A stretch of DNA of 64,000 nt from Saccharothrix ecbatanensis (GCF_014205015.1 NZ_JACHMO010000001.1:6386001-6450000); one strand, 5' to 3'. Shown: positions 1 through 9,173, counted from the stretch's first letter. The notes: a model not told the origin generated them from the sequence alone. Translations and numbers: made by a program.

Positions 1-663
1 CTCGATCGCCCGGCAGTGGTCGAGCACGTGGATCCACTCGCGGCGGTTGTCCTTCGACGCGTAGACCGGCAGGTCGCCCCCGTCCAACGCCCGCGTCGTG
101 AACAGCGGCAGCACCTTCTCCGGGAACTGGTTCGGCCCGTAGTTGTTCGCGCAGTTCGTGATCGTCACCGGCAGCCCGAACGTCTCGTGGTACGCCCGCA
201 CCGCGTGGTCCGCCCCTGCCTTGCTCGCGTTGTACGGCGTCCGCGGCCGGTACGGCGACTCCTCCGTGAACGCCGACACAGCGTCCAACGCCAGGTCCCC
301 GTACACCTCGCACGTCGAGATGTGGTGGAACCGCCGCACCCCCGCCCGCCGCGCCGCCTCCAGCAACGCCTGCGTGCCCATCACGTTGGTCCGGAAGAAC
401 CGGGTCGGGTCCAGCACCGCCAGGCTGTTGTGCGACTCGGCCGCGAAGTTCACCACCACGTCGATCCCGCTCAGGTCGAACGACGCGATGTCGCCGTGCA
501 CGAACGTGATCCGGTCCCGCACGTCGGCGAGGTTCGTCTCCGTCCCCGCGTACGTCAGCGCGTCCAGCGCCACCACCCGATCGGAGGGATGCTCCCGCAC
601 CCAGTGACGCGTGAAGTGCGACCCGATGAACCCGGCCGCGCCGGTCACGAGAACTGATGTCAT
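1..663 (-). CDS. dTDP-glucose 4,6-dehydratase-like NAD-dependent sugar dehydratase (C-terminus cut by window edge)
   Basis: Extended short-chain dehydrogenase of the RmlB type, which oxidises, dehydrates and reduces an NDP-hexose to the 4-keto-6-deoxy sugar. The 221 visible residues start at ATG 663. They carry the N-terminal NAD motif TGAAGFIG (about residues 7-14), the AAESH segment, the YNASK catalytic Tyr/Lys motif, and the NNYGPNQFPEK stretch that is characteristic of RmlB. The motif normally read as TDE is here TCE (in STCEVYGDL), so the residue expected to be the catalytic Asp is Cys. AAESH is followed by NSLAVLDP rather than the usual VDRSI-like sequence. The protein may therefore be a specialised sugar nucleotide enzyme and not the housekeeping RmlB. 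The C-terminal part lies outside the window. Confidence 0.85.
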   Translation of the reverse strand, partial: MTSVLVTGAAGFIGSHFTRHWVREHPSDRVVALDALTYAGTETNLADVRDRITFVHGDIASFDLSGIDVVVNFAAESHNSLAVLDPTRFFRTNVMGTQALLEAARRAGVRRFHHISTCEVYGDLALDAVSAFTEESPYRPRTPYNASKAGADHAVRAYHETFGLPVTITNCANNYGPNQFPEKVLPLFTTRALDGGDLPVYASKDNRREWIHVLDHCRAIE

Positions 664-682
664 ACCGCACGCTACCCACGTC

Positions 683-714
683 GACGGCCCGCGTGCCGGA
701 GCGCGCGGGCCGTC
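683..714 (-). terminator. Hairpin terminator after the M14 carboxypeptidase gene
   Basis: An 11-bp perfect stem (GACGGCCCGCG, 683-693, with its complement at 704-714) closes a 10-nt loop. It lies 18 bp past the carboxypeptidase stop and 20 bp before the rmlB-like start. No U-tract follows, as is common in actinobacteria. Confidence 0.7.
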
Positions 715-731
715 TACAAGACAAAGCCGGC

Positions 732-2498
732 CTAGAGCGTCAGGCTCCAGGAGTTGATGTGCCCGGTGTCCGCCGAGTACACGTCCTGGACCCGCAGCTT
801 CCACGCGCCGTTGCGCGCCTCGGACGAGACGTTCGCGGTGTACGTGGTGTCGATGTTGTCGCCGGAGTCGTTGTTCGACGCCTTCAACCGGTACGCCGAG
901 CCGTCCGGCGCGACCAGGTCGATCACCAGGTCACCCCGGTAGGTGTGCACGATGTGCACCTCGACCTGCGACGTCGCCGAAGCGTTGCCCTCACACCCGG
1001 CGATGGTGATGGTGCTGGTGACGGCCGCCCCGTTGTCCGGGATCGCCACATCGGCGTCGTTGGTGGCCTTCGCGCACCCGGGCGGCGGGGTGCCACCGCC
1101 GTACGGGCTGGTCGCCTTCTTCGCCGCGTACATCAGCATCGGCTTGACCTTCGGCCAGAACGTCGACGCCTGGCACGAGTACGTCGGGAAGAAGCCCGAG
1201 CAGGTGCCGGACGACGGCCCGACCTCCCACACGAACGACGCCACGCCCAGGTCGTCGTACACCCAGTCGTCCGTCGCGCCGGCCGCGTTGTACAGCACCT
1301 CGCCCGGCTGCCCGTACTGCCAGCCACCGGCCAACGTCGCCATGTCCCGCGCCATCCCGCGCAGCGCCGCGTCGTTGCCCGTCTTGTACGACGTGGTCCA
1401 GCCCCACGGGAACAGCACCAGGTTCGAGTAGCTGTGCATGGAGATGACGACGCCGGTCGTGTCGGCGGGCGCGGCGTCGGTGACGGCGGTGCCGCGCCGG
1501 TCGCGGTACAGGTTGCGCCACAACCCCTGCAACGCCCGCGTCTCGACCTCGGAGTTCGCCGACGGACCCTTGTAGGTCTGGGCGCACGGGTCGGACGACG
1601 TGCCCGCGCCACCCCAGTGCGAGTCGGTGTTGCGGTTGAGGTCGATGCCGATCTGCGACGACGACGTGCCGGAGCAGCTCGACCCGTTCGTGGTGTTGGC
1701 GTTCTTGCGCTGGTAGCGCGGCGAGTTGCCGCCCTGCTGCACGATGTTCACGCCGTCCGGGTTGGCGATCGGCACGACCCACACCTCGGTGGTGTCGAGC
1801 AGCGCGGTGACCTCCGCGTCGACGCCGTAACCGGTGGTCAGGTGGTCGATCCAACGCCAGGCGATGTCACCGGTGGACAGCTCGCGGGCGTGCAGCTGAC
1901 CCATCACGAAGAACCGGGGCTTCGGCGCGGACGTGTTCAGCGCGCAGTCGCCGGCGTTCTTCTTGGTGATGCAGATCGCGCGCAGGTCGTACCCGCCGGC
2001 GCCCTGGGTCTTGCGCCACGAGTCGCCGTAGTCGACCAGCGTGGTCAGACCCGGGTGCTGCTGGCCGACCAGGTCGAGGTGCGACCAGTGGGCGTTGATG
2101 GTGCGGTAGCCGCCGTAGTACGTCTCGTTGATGTCCGCCGCGTCGAACGTCGGCGACTGGGACTTCTTGGCCGGCGGCTGCCACTCGGGCGCGGGCAGCA
2201 CCTCGTCGATGACGGCGGTGAAACCGGACTGCTTGAGGCCTTGACCGGTGTCCTTGTCGCCGAGCACGAACAGGTAGTCACCGTCGCGGTCCTCCAGCAC
2301 GTCGAAACCGCGCCCGAGCAGGTTCTGGGCGGCGGCGCCGAGGGGCGCGTGGACCTTGTAGACGTAGGTCGGTCCGGCTTGCACGGCGGCGACCTCGGGT
2401 GCGGGACCGGCGGTGCCGGGCGTGCCCCCGGTGACCACCGCCGCCGCCGCGACACCGGCTATGGCCAGCGTCAGCAGTGAACGTCTGGTCGACTTCAC
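732..2498 (-). CDS. Secreted zinc carboxypeptidase (M14) with C-terminal proprotein-convertase P-domain
   Basis: Extracellular metallopeptidase of 588 aa that should remove C-terminal residues from peptides. The GTG start at 2498 is chosen because GGAGGAACAACC sits just before it. A longer reading to 2564 would add 22 unlikely residues before the signal peptide. Residues 1-32 form a signal peptide (KSTRRS, then a hydrophobic run, then Ala-rich). A roughly 100-residue propeptide-like region follows, then the catalytic domain. Zinc ligands are His203 and Glu206 (in GQLHARELSTG) and His355 (ISMHSYS). The catalytic Glu425 is in FVWEVG. IDLNRN (about 285-290) holds the substrate-binding Asn/Arg. 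A P-domain beta-sandwich occupies about residues 490-588 and probably stabilises the protein or binds substrate. It is a single gene divergent from the DUF2630 gene. Confidence 0.93.
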   Translation of the reverse strand: MKSTRRSLLTLAIAGVAAAAVVTGGTPGTAGPAPEVAAVQAGPTYVYKVHAPLGAAAQNLLGRGFDVLEDRDGDYLFVLGDKDTGQGLKQSGFTAVIDEVLPAPEWQPPAKKSQSPTFDAADINETYYGGYRTINAHWSHLDLVGQQHPGLTTLVDYGDSWRKTQGAGGYDLRAICITKKNAGDCALNTSAPKPRFFVMGQLHARELSTGDIAWRWIDHLTTGYGVDAEVTALLDTTEVWVVPIANPDGVNIVQQGGNSPRYQRKNANTTNGSSCSGTSSSQIGIDLNRNTDSHWGGAGTSSDPCAQTYKGPSANSEVETRALQGLWRNLYRDRRGTAVTDAAPADTTGVVISMHSYSNLVLFPWGWTTSYKTGNDAALRGMARDMATLAGGWQYGQPGEVLYNAAGATDDWVYDDLGVASFVWEVGPSSGTCSGFFPTYSCQASTFWPKVKPMLMYAAKKATSPYGGGTPPPGCAKATNDADVAIPDNGAAVTSTITIAGCEGNASATSQVEVHIVHTYRGDLVIDLVAPDGSAYRLKASNNDSGDNIDTTYTANVSSEARNGAWKLRVQDVYSADTGHINSWSLTL

Positions 2499-2660
2499 GG
2501 TTGTTCCTCCTTGGCAGGGTGAATCGGAGGATGGGGTATGGGGACCTGCTTGCACACCCGCCATCCGGCCATACCTGGTCGTGGCGGCCGGGGGTTGCGG
2601 CCCGGGTTTTGACGGATGACGGTGAGGTACCCCGATCTTGGTCCGGATGGAGGAGGAGTC

Positions 2661-2903
2661 GTGACGGACGAAGAACTAGTCGAGCGCATCGGCCGGCTCG
2701 TGGAGGAAGAACACCGGCTGGAGGGTTCGCGCGTCGGCGAGGGTCTGAGCGCTGGTGACGCCCGGCGGCTGCGCGACCTCGAAGTCGCCCTGGACCAGAC
2801 GTGGGACCTGCTCCGCCAGCGCCGGGCACGACGTGCGGCCGGTATGGATCCGGACGCCGCCAAGCCCCGCGACCCCGACACCGTGGAGGGTTACCGACAG
2901 TAG
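2661..2903 (+). CDS. DUF2630 family small protein
   Basis: Soluble 80-aa protein, charged and predicted alpha-helical: DEELVERIGRLVEEEHRLE, then a linker, then a second helix around residues 30-60 and a basic RQRRARRAA stretch. This matches the length and pattern of the actinobacterial DUF2630 family, whose function is unknown. GTG 2661 is preferred because GGAGGAG lies immediately upstream; an upstream ATG at 2616 has no ribosome site. The tail has DPDTVEGYRQ, a usual family ending. It is divergent from the M14 gene and 52 bp upstream of the MerR regulator, with which it may be cotranscribed. Confidence 0.8.
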   Translation: MTDEELVERIGRLVEEEHRLEGSRVGEGLSAGDARRLRDLEVALDQTWDLLRQRRARRAAGMDPDAAKPRDPDTVEGYRQ

Positions 2904-2954
2904 TCGCCGCGCCGCCTTGACCCGGCCCCTGGGGCAGCCCGGATGGTCGTCGCC

Positions 2955-3788
2955 ATGGAGGATGTGCGGGTGGCACGGCTACTGGGCATCGGGGAGTTCG
3001 CCCGCCGGTCGAGGCTGTCGGTGAAGGCACTGCGGCTGTACGAGCGCCAAGGCCTGCTGCGGCCCGCCGAGATCGGCGAGGGCAACGGCTACCGGTGGTA
3101 CGGCGAGGAGCAGTTGGCCGGGGCACGCCTGGTCGCGCTGCTGCGCAGGCTGGACATGCCGTTGGCCGACGTCGGCCGGATCGTCGCCGCGCCCGAGGAC
3201 GAACGGGCCGACCTGGTCGCCGACTACTGGGCCGAGGTCGAGCACCGGATGGCCGTCCGGCGCGGGCTGGCCGCACACCTCCGTGTCGTGTTGTCCGGAG
3301 GAAAGGGCTTGGTGGACATGTACGAGGTCAAGCAGCGTGAAGTGCCCGAACAGGTGGTTTTGACGGAGCAGCGGCACGTGCTCCAGCCGGGGTTGGTGGA
3401 CTGGATCGGCGCCGCGATGGCCCGCTTGGAGAAGGCGGCCCAGGCGTACGGCGGGGTCTCGGCCGCCCCGTTCGTCATCTACCACGGCGAGGTGAACGAG
3501 GACAGCGACGGCCCGGTCGAGGCCTGCGTCCCGATCAACCCCCCGACCGACTCGGGTGACCCGACCACCGCCTACCGAATCGAACCGGCCCACAAAGAGG
3601 CCTATGTCAGGCTGACAAAAGCCCAGGTGGTGTTTCCGCAGATTCTCTCGGCCTACGACGCCGTCGCCGTGTGGTTGAAGGAAAACGACCTCACAATCGC
3701 GGACTCGCCCCGTGAGGTCTACTTCGAGAACATCACCGAGGCAGGTCCGGACGACGTGGCCTGCGACGTGGCATTCCCGATGCGCTGA
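2955..3788 (+). CDS. MerR-family regulator with C-terminal GyrI-like effector-binding domain
   Basis: Transcription regulator of about 277 aa. The N-terminal MerR winged helix-turn-helix is clear: GIGEFARRSRLSVKALRLYE, then the wing motif GYRWYGEEQL. A helical dimerisation segment follows at about residues 75-115. The C-terminal half (about 125-277) resembles the GyrI/AraC effector-binding fold of the BmrR/TipAL group, with YEVKQREVPEQ and a late VYFENITE stretch that usually carries the ligand-contacting Glu. Small hydrophobic or cationic compounds are the typical ligands. ATG 2955 gives the normal spacing to the HTH; ATG 2943 is also possible. No obvious target operon adjoins it, since the next gene is convergent. 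Confidence 0.85.
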   Translation: MEDVRVARLLGIGEFARRSRLSVKALRLYERQGLLRPAEIGEGNGYRWYGEEQLAGARLVALLRRLDMPLADVGRIVAAPEDERADLVADYWAEVEHRMAVRRGLAAHLRVVLSGGKGLVDMYEVKQREVPEQVVLTEQRHVLQPGLVDWIGAAMARLEKAAQAYGGVSAAPFVIYHGEVNEDSDGPVEACVPINPPTDSGDPTTAYRIEPAHKEAYVRLTKAQVVFPQILSAYDAVAVWLKENDLTIADSPREVYFENITEAGPDDVACDVAFPMR

Positions 3789-3838
3789 CCGCGCTGACCG
3801 CGTTAGACCGCCGTCGGCACATGGCACTGGACGGAGCT

Positions 3839-6004
3839 TCAGAGCAGCTTCGCCAGCCGGTGGTCCAGCGCCGTGTGCCGACGGCCGGCCCCCACCGTGC
3901 GGACCGCCTGCCCGATCGCCTTCCGCGACCCGACCAGCACCACCAGCTTCTTCGCCCGCGTCACCGCCGTGTACAGCAGGTTCCGCTGGAGCATCATCCA
4001 CGCGCTCGTCGTGATCGGGATGACCACGCACGGGTACTCGCTGCCCTGCGAACGGTGGATCGTCATCGCGTACGCGTGCGTCAGCTCGTCCAGCTCGCCG
4101 AACTCGTAGTCGACGTCCTCGTCCTCGTCGGTCCGCACCGTCAGCTTCTGCTCCACGAGGTCGATCGCCGTGACGACACCCAACGTGCCGTTGAAGACGT
4201 TCTTCTCGTAGTTGTTGCGCATCTGGGTGACCTTGTCGCCGACCCGGAACACCCGGCCGCCGAACCGGCGTTCCGGCATGTCCGGTTTGGACGGTGTCAA
4301 AGCCTCTTGCAGCAACGTGTTCAGCCCACCCGCGCCCGCCGGCCCTCGGTGCATCGGCGCGAGCACCTGCACGTCCGTGCGCGGCTTCAGGCCGAACTTG
4401 CGGGGAATCCGGTTGGCGACGACGTCGACCACGAGCGCCGCCGCGTCCTCCGCCTCCTCCGCCGGGAACAGGAAGAAGTCCGGCATCCCTTGCACGATGG
4501 GATAGTCACCGCTGTTGATCCGGTGCGCGTTGGTCACCACGCCGGATTGCTGCGCCTGCCGGAAGATGTGCGTGAGCCGGACGTTCGGGATCGGGCTCCC
4601 GTCCGACAGCACGTCGCGCAGCACCTCACCGGCGCCGACGGACGGCAGCTGGTCGACGTCGCCGACCAACAGCAGGTGCGCGCCCGGCGCGACGGCCTTC
4701 ACCAGCTTGTTCGCCAGCAGCAGGTCGAGCATCGACGCCTCGTCCACCACGACGAGGTCCGCGTCGAGCGGTCGGTCGCGGTCGTAGGCGGCGTCACCGC
4801 CGGGCTTCAGCTCCAGCAACCGGTGCACGGTGCTCGCCTCGTGCCCGGTCAGCTCGTTCAGCCGCTTGGCCGCACGGCCGGTCGGCGCGGCCAGCACGAC
4901 CTTCGCCCCCTTCGCCACCGCCAGCTTCACGATCGACCGCACGGTGAAGCTCTTGCCGCACCCCGGACCACCCGTCAGCACGGCGACCTTGCTGGTCAGG
5001 GCCAGCTGGACCGCGTCACGCTGCTTCTCCTCCAGCGACGCGCCGAGCCACGCGAACGCCCGTTCCCAGTCGACCGACTGGAACGCGGGCATCCGCTCGT
5101 CACCGGTCCTGAGCAGCCGCAACAGCTGGTTCGCCAACGAGATCTCGGCCCGGTGGAACGCGACCAGGTAGATGCCCGGCTCGCCGTCCGGCATGATCTC
5201 GCGGACCACGCCCTCCTCCGTCACCAGCTCGGCCAGGCACTCGATGACCAGGCCCGCGTCGACCTGGAGGATCTTGATCGCGTCGCCGATGAGCTCGTTC
5301 TCAGGCAGGTAGCAGTTGCCGTTGCCGGTGGCCTCGGACAGCGTGAACTGGAGCCCGGCCTTCACCCGCTGCGGGCTGTCGTGCGGGATGCCGACGGCCT
5401 TGGCGATCACGTCGGCGGTGCGGAAGCCGATGCCCCAGACGTCGTTCGCCAGGCGGTAGGGCTCCTGGCGGACGACGTCGATCGCCTTGTCGTTGTACTG
5501 CTTGTAGATGCGCACGGCCAACGACGTCGACACGCCGACGCCCTGGAGGAAGACCATGACCTCCTTGATCGCCTTCTGCTCCTCCCACGCGTCGGCGATC
5601 AGCTTGGTCCGCTTCGGGCCGAGCTTGGGCACCTCGATGAGGCGCTGCGGCTCGTGCTCGATGACGTCCAGCGCGTCGACGCCGAAGTGGGTGACGATCC
5701 GGTCCGCCAGCACCGGGCCGATGCCCTTGATCAGCCCGGAGCCGAGGTAGCGGCGGATGCCCTGGATCGTCGCGGGCAGCACGGTCGTGTAGTCGTCCAC
5801 GTGGAACTGCTTGCCGTACTGGGGGTGCGAGCCCCACCGGCCGCGCATCCGGATCGACTCGCCGGGCTGCGCGCCGAGCAGCGACCCGACCACGGTGATG
5901 AGGTCGGCTCCTCGGCCGGTGTCGACGCGGGCGACGGTGTAGCCGGTCTCCTCGTTGGCGAACGTGATCCGCTCCAGCACTGCTTCGAGGATCGCGTCAG
6001 CCAC
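3839..6004 (-). CDS. recD2: RecD2-like SF1B DNA helicase
   Basis: Cytoplasmic ATP-dependent 5'-3' DNA helicase of 721 aa. It resembles RecD2, which acts outside the RecBCD complex in repair and replication-fork maintenance. An N-terminal OB-like and helix-hairpin-helix region (about 1-190; GIGPVLADRIV and VPKLGPKRTKLI are HhH-type motifs) precedes the helicase core. Walker A is GGPGCGKS (345-352), motif II is DEAS (421-424), and motif III follows in LLLVGDVDQLPSVGAG. The C-terminal UvrD_C_2 segment has TIHRSQGSEYPCVV and LLYTAVTRAK. The extended N-terminus plus complete helicase motifs favours RecD2 over the RecD subunit. The start is GTG 6004, with AGGG upstream. The gene stands alone, convergent with the MerR gene. 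Confidence 0.92.
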   Translation of the reverse strand: MADAILEAVLERITFANEETGYTVARVDTGRGADLITVVGSLLGAQPGESIRMRGRWGSHPQYGKQFHVDDYTTVLPATIQGIRRYLGSGLIKGIGPVLADRIVTHFGVDALDVIEHEPQRLIEVPKLGPKRTKLIADAWEEQKAIKEVMVFLQGVGVSTSLAVRIYKQYNDKAIDVVRQEPYRLANDVWGIGFRTADVIAKAVGIPHDSPQRVKAGLQFTLSEATGNGNCYLPENELIGDAIKILQVDAGLVIECLAELVTEEGVVREIMPDGEPGIYLVAFHRAEISLANQLLRLLRTGDERMPAFQSVDWERAFAWLGASLEEKQRDAVQLALTSKVAVLTGGPGCGKSFTVRSIVKLAVAKGAKVVLAAPTGRAAKRLNELTGHEASTVHRLLELKPGGDAAYDRDRPLDADLVVVDEASMLDLLLANKLVKAVAPGAHLLLVGDVDQLPSVGAGEVLRDVLSDGSPIPNVRLTHIFRQAQQSGVVTNAHRINSGDYPIVQGMPDFFLFPAEEAEDAAALVVDVVANRIPRKFGLKPRTDVQVLAPMHRGPAGAGGLNTLLQEALTPSKPDMPERRFGGRVFRVGDKVTQMRNNYEKNVFNGTLGVVTAIDLVEQKLTVRTDEDEDVDYEFGELDELTHAYAMTIHRSQGSEYPCVVIPITTSAWMMLQRNLLYTAVTRAKKLVVLVGSRKAIGQAVRTVGAGRRHTALDHRLAKLL

Positions 6005-6042
6005 CGGGTCACCCTAGGACGTGCCACCGACGACCAGCGCGG

Positions 6043-7134
6043 TCAGGGCCACAGGACCGCGCGTCCGCCGTACTCGCCGACCACCACGCCGTGGTCATTG
6101 ATGCCCTGGGCGAAGCCGTAGTTGCCGTCCGGTACCGGCAGCAGCGTGACCTTGCCTGATTTCGACCACCTGATCGGGCGGTTGTACCTGCTGATCGCGG
6201 TGCCGGCGGCCTCGCCGTGGTCGTTGAGCAACGTCACCTCGCCGGCCGTGTACCCGGTCGGCAGCGCCATGTCCGTGACGGTGCCGTCGGTGGACCACCG
6301 GACCGGGCGGCTGCCCGCCTGCCCGAACGCGGTGCCGTCCGCGTCCACGGCGGCCAGGGTGCTGAACTGGTCGGGCGGTGTCGGCAACTCGGCCAGGGCT
6401 GCACCGTCCCAGCGCACGCCGTAGCCGGTCCGGTCGCCGCGCTGGATATCGCCGACGACGTACCGCCCGTTCACCGCCTTCGCGTTGGCCCAGGTGCTGC
6501 TGGGCGCGGCGCCCAGGTCCGTCAGCACGCCGTCGTCCCACCGCACGAAGTGGATCAGGTAGTCCGAGGTGTAGGCGAGGCCCGCGATCCTGCCGTTCTC
6601 GTCGACCGCGGTGGCCTCGGTCGCGTAGCCGGTCCCCGGCAGCACGGTGGCGGTGCCGTCACGGCCCCAGCGGATCGCTTGACGCGTGCGGTTCGCGTCG
6701 CCGCCGTAGCCGACCACCAGGCCGCTCTCGGTCACCGCGGTGGCGACGCTGTACTCGCCGCCGGGCAGCAGGTCGAGGACGGTCGCCGAGCCGTCGGCGT
6801 TCCACCGGGTGGCCTGCGACCAGTGCTCGGCGGTGCTGGTGTTGCCGTACGCCACGCCGTCCGCGTCGACTCCGAAGAGCGTCGCGTAATAGGCCCCGGC
6901 GGGCAGTGCCAGCTCGCTGATCCCGCCTTTCGCATCCCACCGCACCTGGCGCGTCTGCCCGTCCGCGCCGATGGAGCGCCCGACGACCACCCCGGCGTCG
7001 TTGATCGCCACCGCCGACCCCTTCGTGTCGCCGGGTAGCGTGGCCAGCTCTACGAACCCTGGCTGGGCATGCGCTGCGGGCGCACCGAAAACCACCGTGA
7101 CAAGCGCCAAAGCGGCGCCAACCATCCGTCTCAC
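6043..7134 (-). CDS. Secreted HAF-repeat (beta-propeller-like) protein
   Basis: Exported 363-aa protein of unknown function. A signal peptide is clear: MRRMVGAALALVTVVFG, ending in AHA. The mature part consists of about seven repeats with the pattern A(V/I)N-x-x-G-x-VVG...A-x-RW...G...L, as in INDAGVVVG, VTESGLVVGYG, VNGRYVVGD and INDHGVVVGEYGG, each followed by a QxxRW-like strand. These match the extracellular HAF repeat family, likely a propeller or related beta structure. The GTG start at 7134 has AAGGGGG about 8 nt upstream. No catalytic residues can be named. The gene is divergent from the two-component pair beginning at 7361, so the two transcripts share a 226-bp promoter region. Confidence 0.82.
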   Translation of the reverse strand: MRRMVGAALALVTVVFGAPAAHAQPGFVELATLPGDTKGSAVAINDAGVVVGRSIGADGQTRQVRWDAKGGISELALPAGAYYATLFGVDADGVAYGNTSTAEHWSQATRWNADGSATVLDLLPGGEYSVATAVTESGLVVGYGGDANRTRQAIRWGRDGTATVLPGTGYATEATAVDENGRIAGLAYTSDYLIHFVRWDDGVLTDLGAAPSSTWANAKAVNGRYVVGDIQRGDRTGYGVRWDGAALAELPTPPDQFSTLAAVDADGTAFGQAGSRPVRWSTDGTVTDMALPTGYTAGEVTLLNDHGEAAGTAISRYNRPIRWSKSGKVTLLPVPDGNYGFAQGINDHGVVVGEYGGRAVLWP

Positions 7135-7360
7135 GACAAACCCCCTTGGTGAAGTCCCTCCCGGCCACCAGCAAAGCAGCCCGCACCCGGAAAGGCTCCC
7201 GAAATCCCCCGTTCAGCCGCCGCCGAGCCGGGCGGGCGACACCAGGGCGCCTCCGGCCGCGAGGACGTCTGACCTGCGCCGAGGTTGCCTGCGAATCTCT
7301 CCACAGGACGTTCACAACTCGCACCGTCCACCTCCACGGCTCCCACCTAGAGTCGGCCCC

Positions 7361-8035
7361 ATGACACGCCGCGTTCTGGTGGTCGAGGACGACCTGACCA
7401 TCGCCGAGTCCGTGGCCGCACGGCTGCGGGCCGAGGGGTTCGAGGTCGACTTGGCGCACGACGGGCCGTCCGCCGTCGCCCGTGCCCGGGACACCCGGCC
7501 GGACCTCGTGGTGCTGGACGTGATGCTGCCGGGGTTCGACGGGCTGGAGGTGTGCCGGCGGATCCAGGCGCAGCGGCCGGTGCCGGTCCTCATGCTGACC
7601 GCCCGTGGTGACGAGACGGACCTGTTGGTGGGGCTCGCGGTCGGTGCTGACGACTACCTGACCAAGCCGTTCTCGATCCGTGAACTGGCCGCACGGGTGC
7701 ACGCGCTGTTGCGTCGGGTGGAACGGGCGGCTTCGGCCGCGGCGGCCCGGATCACGGTGGCGGACCTGGAGATCGACTTGGCGGAACGGCGGGTGGTGCG
7801 GGGCGGCGCGGAGGCGCACTTGACGCCGACCGAGTTCGAACTGCTGGTGCACCTCGCCGAACGGCCGCGCGCGGTGCAGTCCCGTGAACGGTTGTTGAGC
7901 GAGGTGTGGGGGTGGTCGGACGGCACCGGGACGCGGACCGTGGACAGCCACATCAAGGCGTTGCGGCGGAAGTTGGGGACGGACCTGATCCGGACCGTGC
8001 ACGGGATCGGCTACGCGTTGGAGGTTCCGAGATGA
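7361..8035 (+). CDS. OmpR/PhoB-family response regulator
   Basis: Cytoplasmic 224-aa DNA-binding response regulator. The receiver domain has the acidic pair Asp10/Asp11, the phosphoacceptor Asp53 (VVLDVMLPG) and the conserved Lys in DDYLTKPF. The winged-helix effector domain ends in TVDSHIKALRRKLG and IRTVHGIGYALE, typical of OmpR/PhoB. The start is ATG 7361; the longer reading frame upstream lacks homology and covers the promoter region. The stop codon overlaps the start of the histidine kinase gene by 4 bp (ATGA), so the pair is translationally coupled and should work together. The stimulus cannot be told from sequence. Confidence 0.95.
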   Translation: MTRRVLVVEDDLTIAESVAARLRAEGFEVDLAHDGPSAVARARDTRPDLVVLDVMLPGFDGLEVCRRIQAQRPVPVLMLTARGDETDLLVGLAVGADDYLTKPFSIRELAARVHALLRRVERAASAAAARITVADLEIDLAERRVVRGGAEAHLTPTEFELLVHLAERPRAVQSRERLLSEVWGWSDGTGTRTVDSHIKALRRKLGTDLIRTVHGIGYALEVPR

Positions 8036-9051
8036 GTCTGCGGTCGGCGTTCTTGACCACGGTGGAGCTGCTGCCGCGCCCGTTGGACCCGGTGCGGTCG
8101 ATCAAGTTGAAGCTGGGGATCCTGGTGGTGTCGGCGACGGCGGCCGGGTTCACGTACTTCCGGCTCCGGATCGGGTGGCTGGCGCCGGGCACGACGTACG
8201 GTGCGGTCGCGATCATGCTGGTGACGTCGCAGATCCTCGCGCACGGGATGACCAAGCCGTTGCGGGAGATGACGGCGGCGGTGCGGGCGATGAGGGCGGG
8301 CGACTACAGCCGGCGGGTGCGTGCGACGGCGCGGGACGAGGTCGGCGAGCTGGCCGGTGCGTTCAACCAGATGGCGGCCGATCTCGGTGCGGCGGACCAG
8401 CAGCGGCGGGAGCTGATCGCGAACGTCTCGCACGAGTTGCGGACGCCGATCACGGCTTTGCAGAGCGTGCTGGAGAACGTGGTGGACGGGGTCGCGAAGC
8501 CCGATGCGGCGACGATGCGGACGGCGTTGGCGCAGACCGAGCGGTTGAGCCGGTTGGTGACGGAATTGCTTGACCTGTCGCGGATAGACGCGGGCGCGCA
8601 CAAGTTGGACAAGGCTTCTTTCGCTTTGGCGCCGTTGTTGGAGGACGTCGTGGCCGAGGCTTCGGTGGCCGCCCGGGGGGTGCGGTTCACCGTCGACGTT
8701 TCGCCGCCTGATGCCACGGTTTATGCCGACGAGGCGCGATTGGCCCAAGTGGTGGCGAACCTCTTGGACAACGCCGCTCGACACGGCCCGGCCGGCGGCG
8801 AGGTGCGCATTTCGGCTTTCGTGGGCACTGATCTGGTGCTCGAAGTGGCCGATGACGGGCCGGGAATCGCGCCACAGGACCGTGAACGCGTTTTCGAGCG
8901 CTTCACCCGTGGTGAACGGGCGGGCGGCGGTGGCACCGGCCTCGGCCTGAACATCGCCCGCTGGGTCGTCGACCTGCACGGCGGCACCATCGCCGTCGTC
9001 GACGGCCCCGGCTGCCGAATCCGAGCCACCCTCCCCGCCACCCCCACCTGA
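8032..9051 (+). CDS. Membrane sensor histidine kinase, partner of the OmpR regulator
   Basis: Sensor kinase of 339 aa. Two transmembrane segments (about 28-44 and 55-70) enclose only about ten residues, so there is almost no extracellular sensor domain. Sensing is probably within the membrane or through a partner. A HAMP domain spans about 72-123 (PLREMTAAVRAM, DEVGELAGAFN). HisKA has the phosphorylated His134 in NVSHELRTPIT. The ATPase domain shows the N box NLLDNAARHG, the G1 box DDGPGI and the G2 box GGGGTGLGLNIA. Its start overlaps the response regulator stop. A copy of the dispersed 22-bp repeat, in antisense orientation, begins 8 bp after its stop. Confidence 0.95.
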   Translation: MSLRSAFLTTVELLPRPLDPVRSIKLKLGILVVSATAAGFTYFRLRIGWLAPGTTYGAVAIMLVTSQILAHGMTKPLREMTAAVRAMRAGDYSRRVRATARDEVGELAGAFNQMAADLGAADQQRRELIANVSHELRTPITALQSVLENVVDGVAKPDAATMRTALAQTERLSRLVTELLDLSRIDAGAHKLDKASFALAPLLEDVVAEASVAARGVRFTVDVSPPDATVYADEARLAQVVANLLDNAARHGPAGGEVRISAFVGTDLVLEVADDGPGIAPQDRERVFERFTRGERAGGGGTGLGLNIARWVVDLHGGTIAVVDGPGCRIRATLPATPT

Positions 9052-9058
9052 CCTCCCG

Positions 9059-9120
9059 CGTGAGTCCTACGTTCAGGACGCGTGAGTCCTACGTTCAGAA
9101 CACCCGAATTCAACGCTCAG
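9059..9120 (-). repeat. Dispersed hairpin-unit repeat, copy R1 (head plus two units)
   Basis: Two 18-bp units CGTGAGTCCTACGTTCAG (9059-9076 and 9081-9098, period 22 bp) lead to a head CCGAATTCAACGCTCAG (9104-9120). Read on the minus strand it is head first, then units. The head faces the DUF4173-like gene to the right and is mirrored by copy R2 on its other side. Confidence 0.9.
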
Positions 9121-9173
9121 AACGCCTCCGCGCACTCGGCGGACGATGACGCATGCCCTGGAGGCAACACCCG

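Noticed and set aside
3821..6121. A 766-codon open frame antisense to the RecD2-like gene
   Set aside because: Composition is Arg/Leu/Val-biased without domains; the opposite strand has all helicase motifs.
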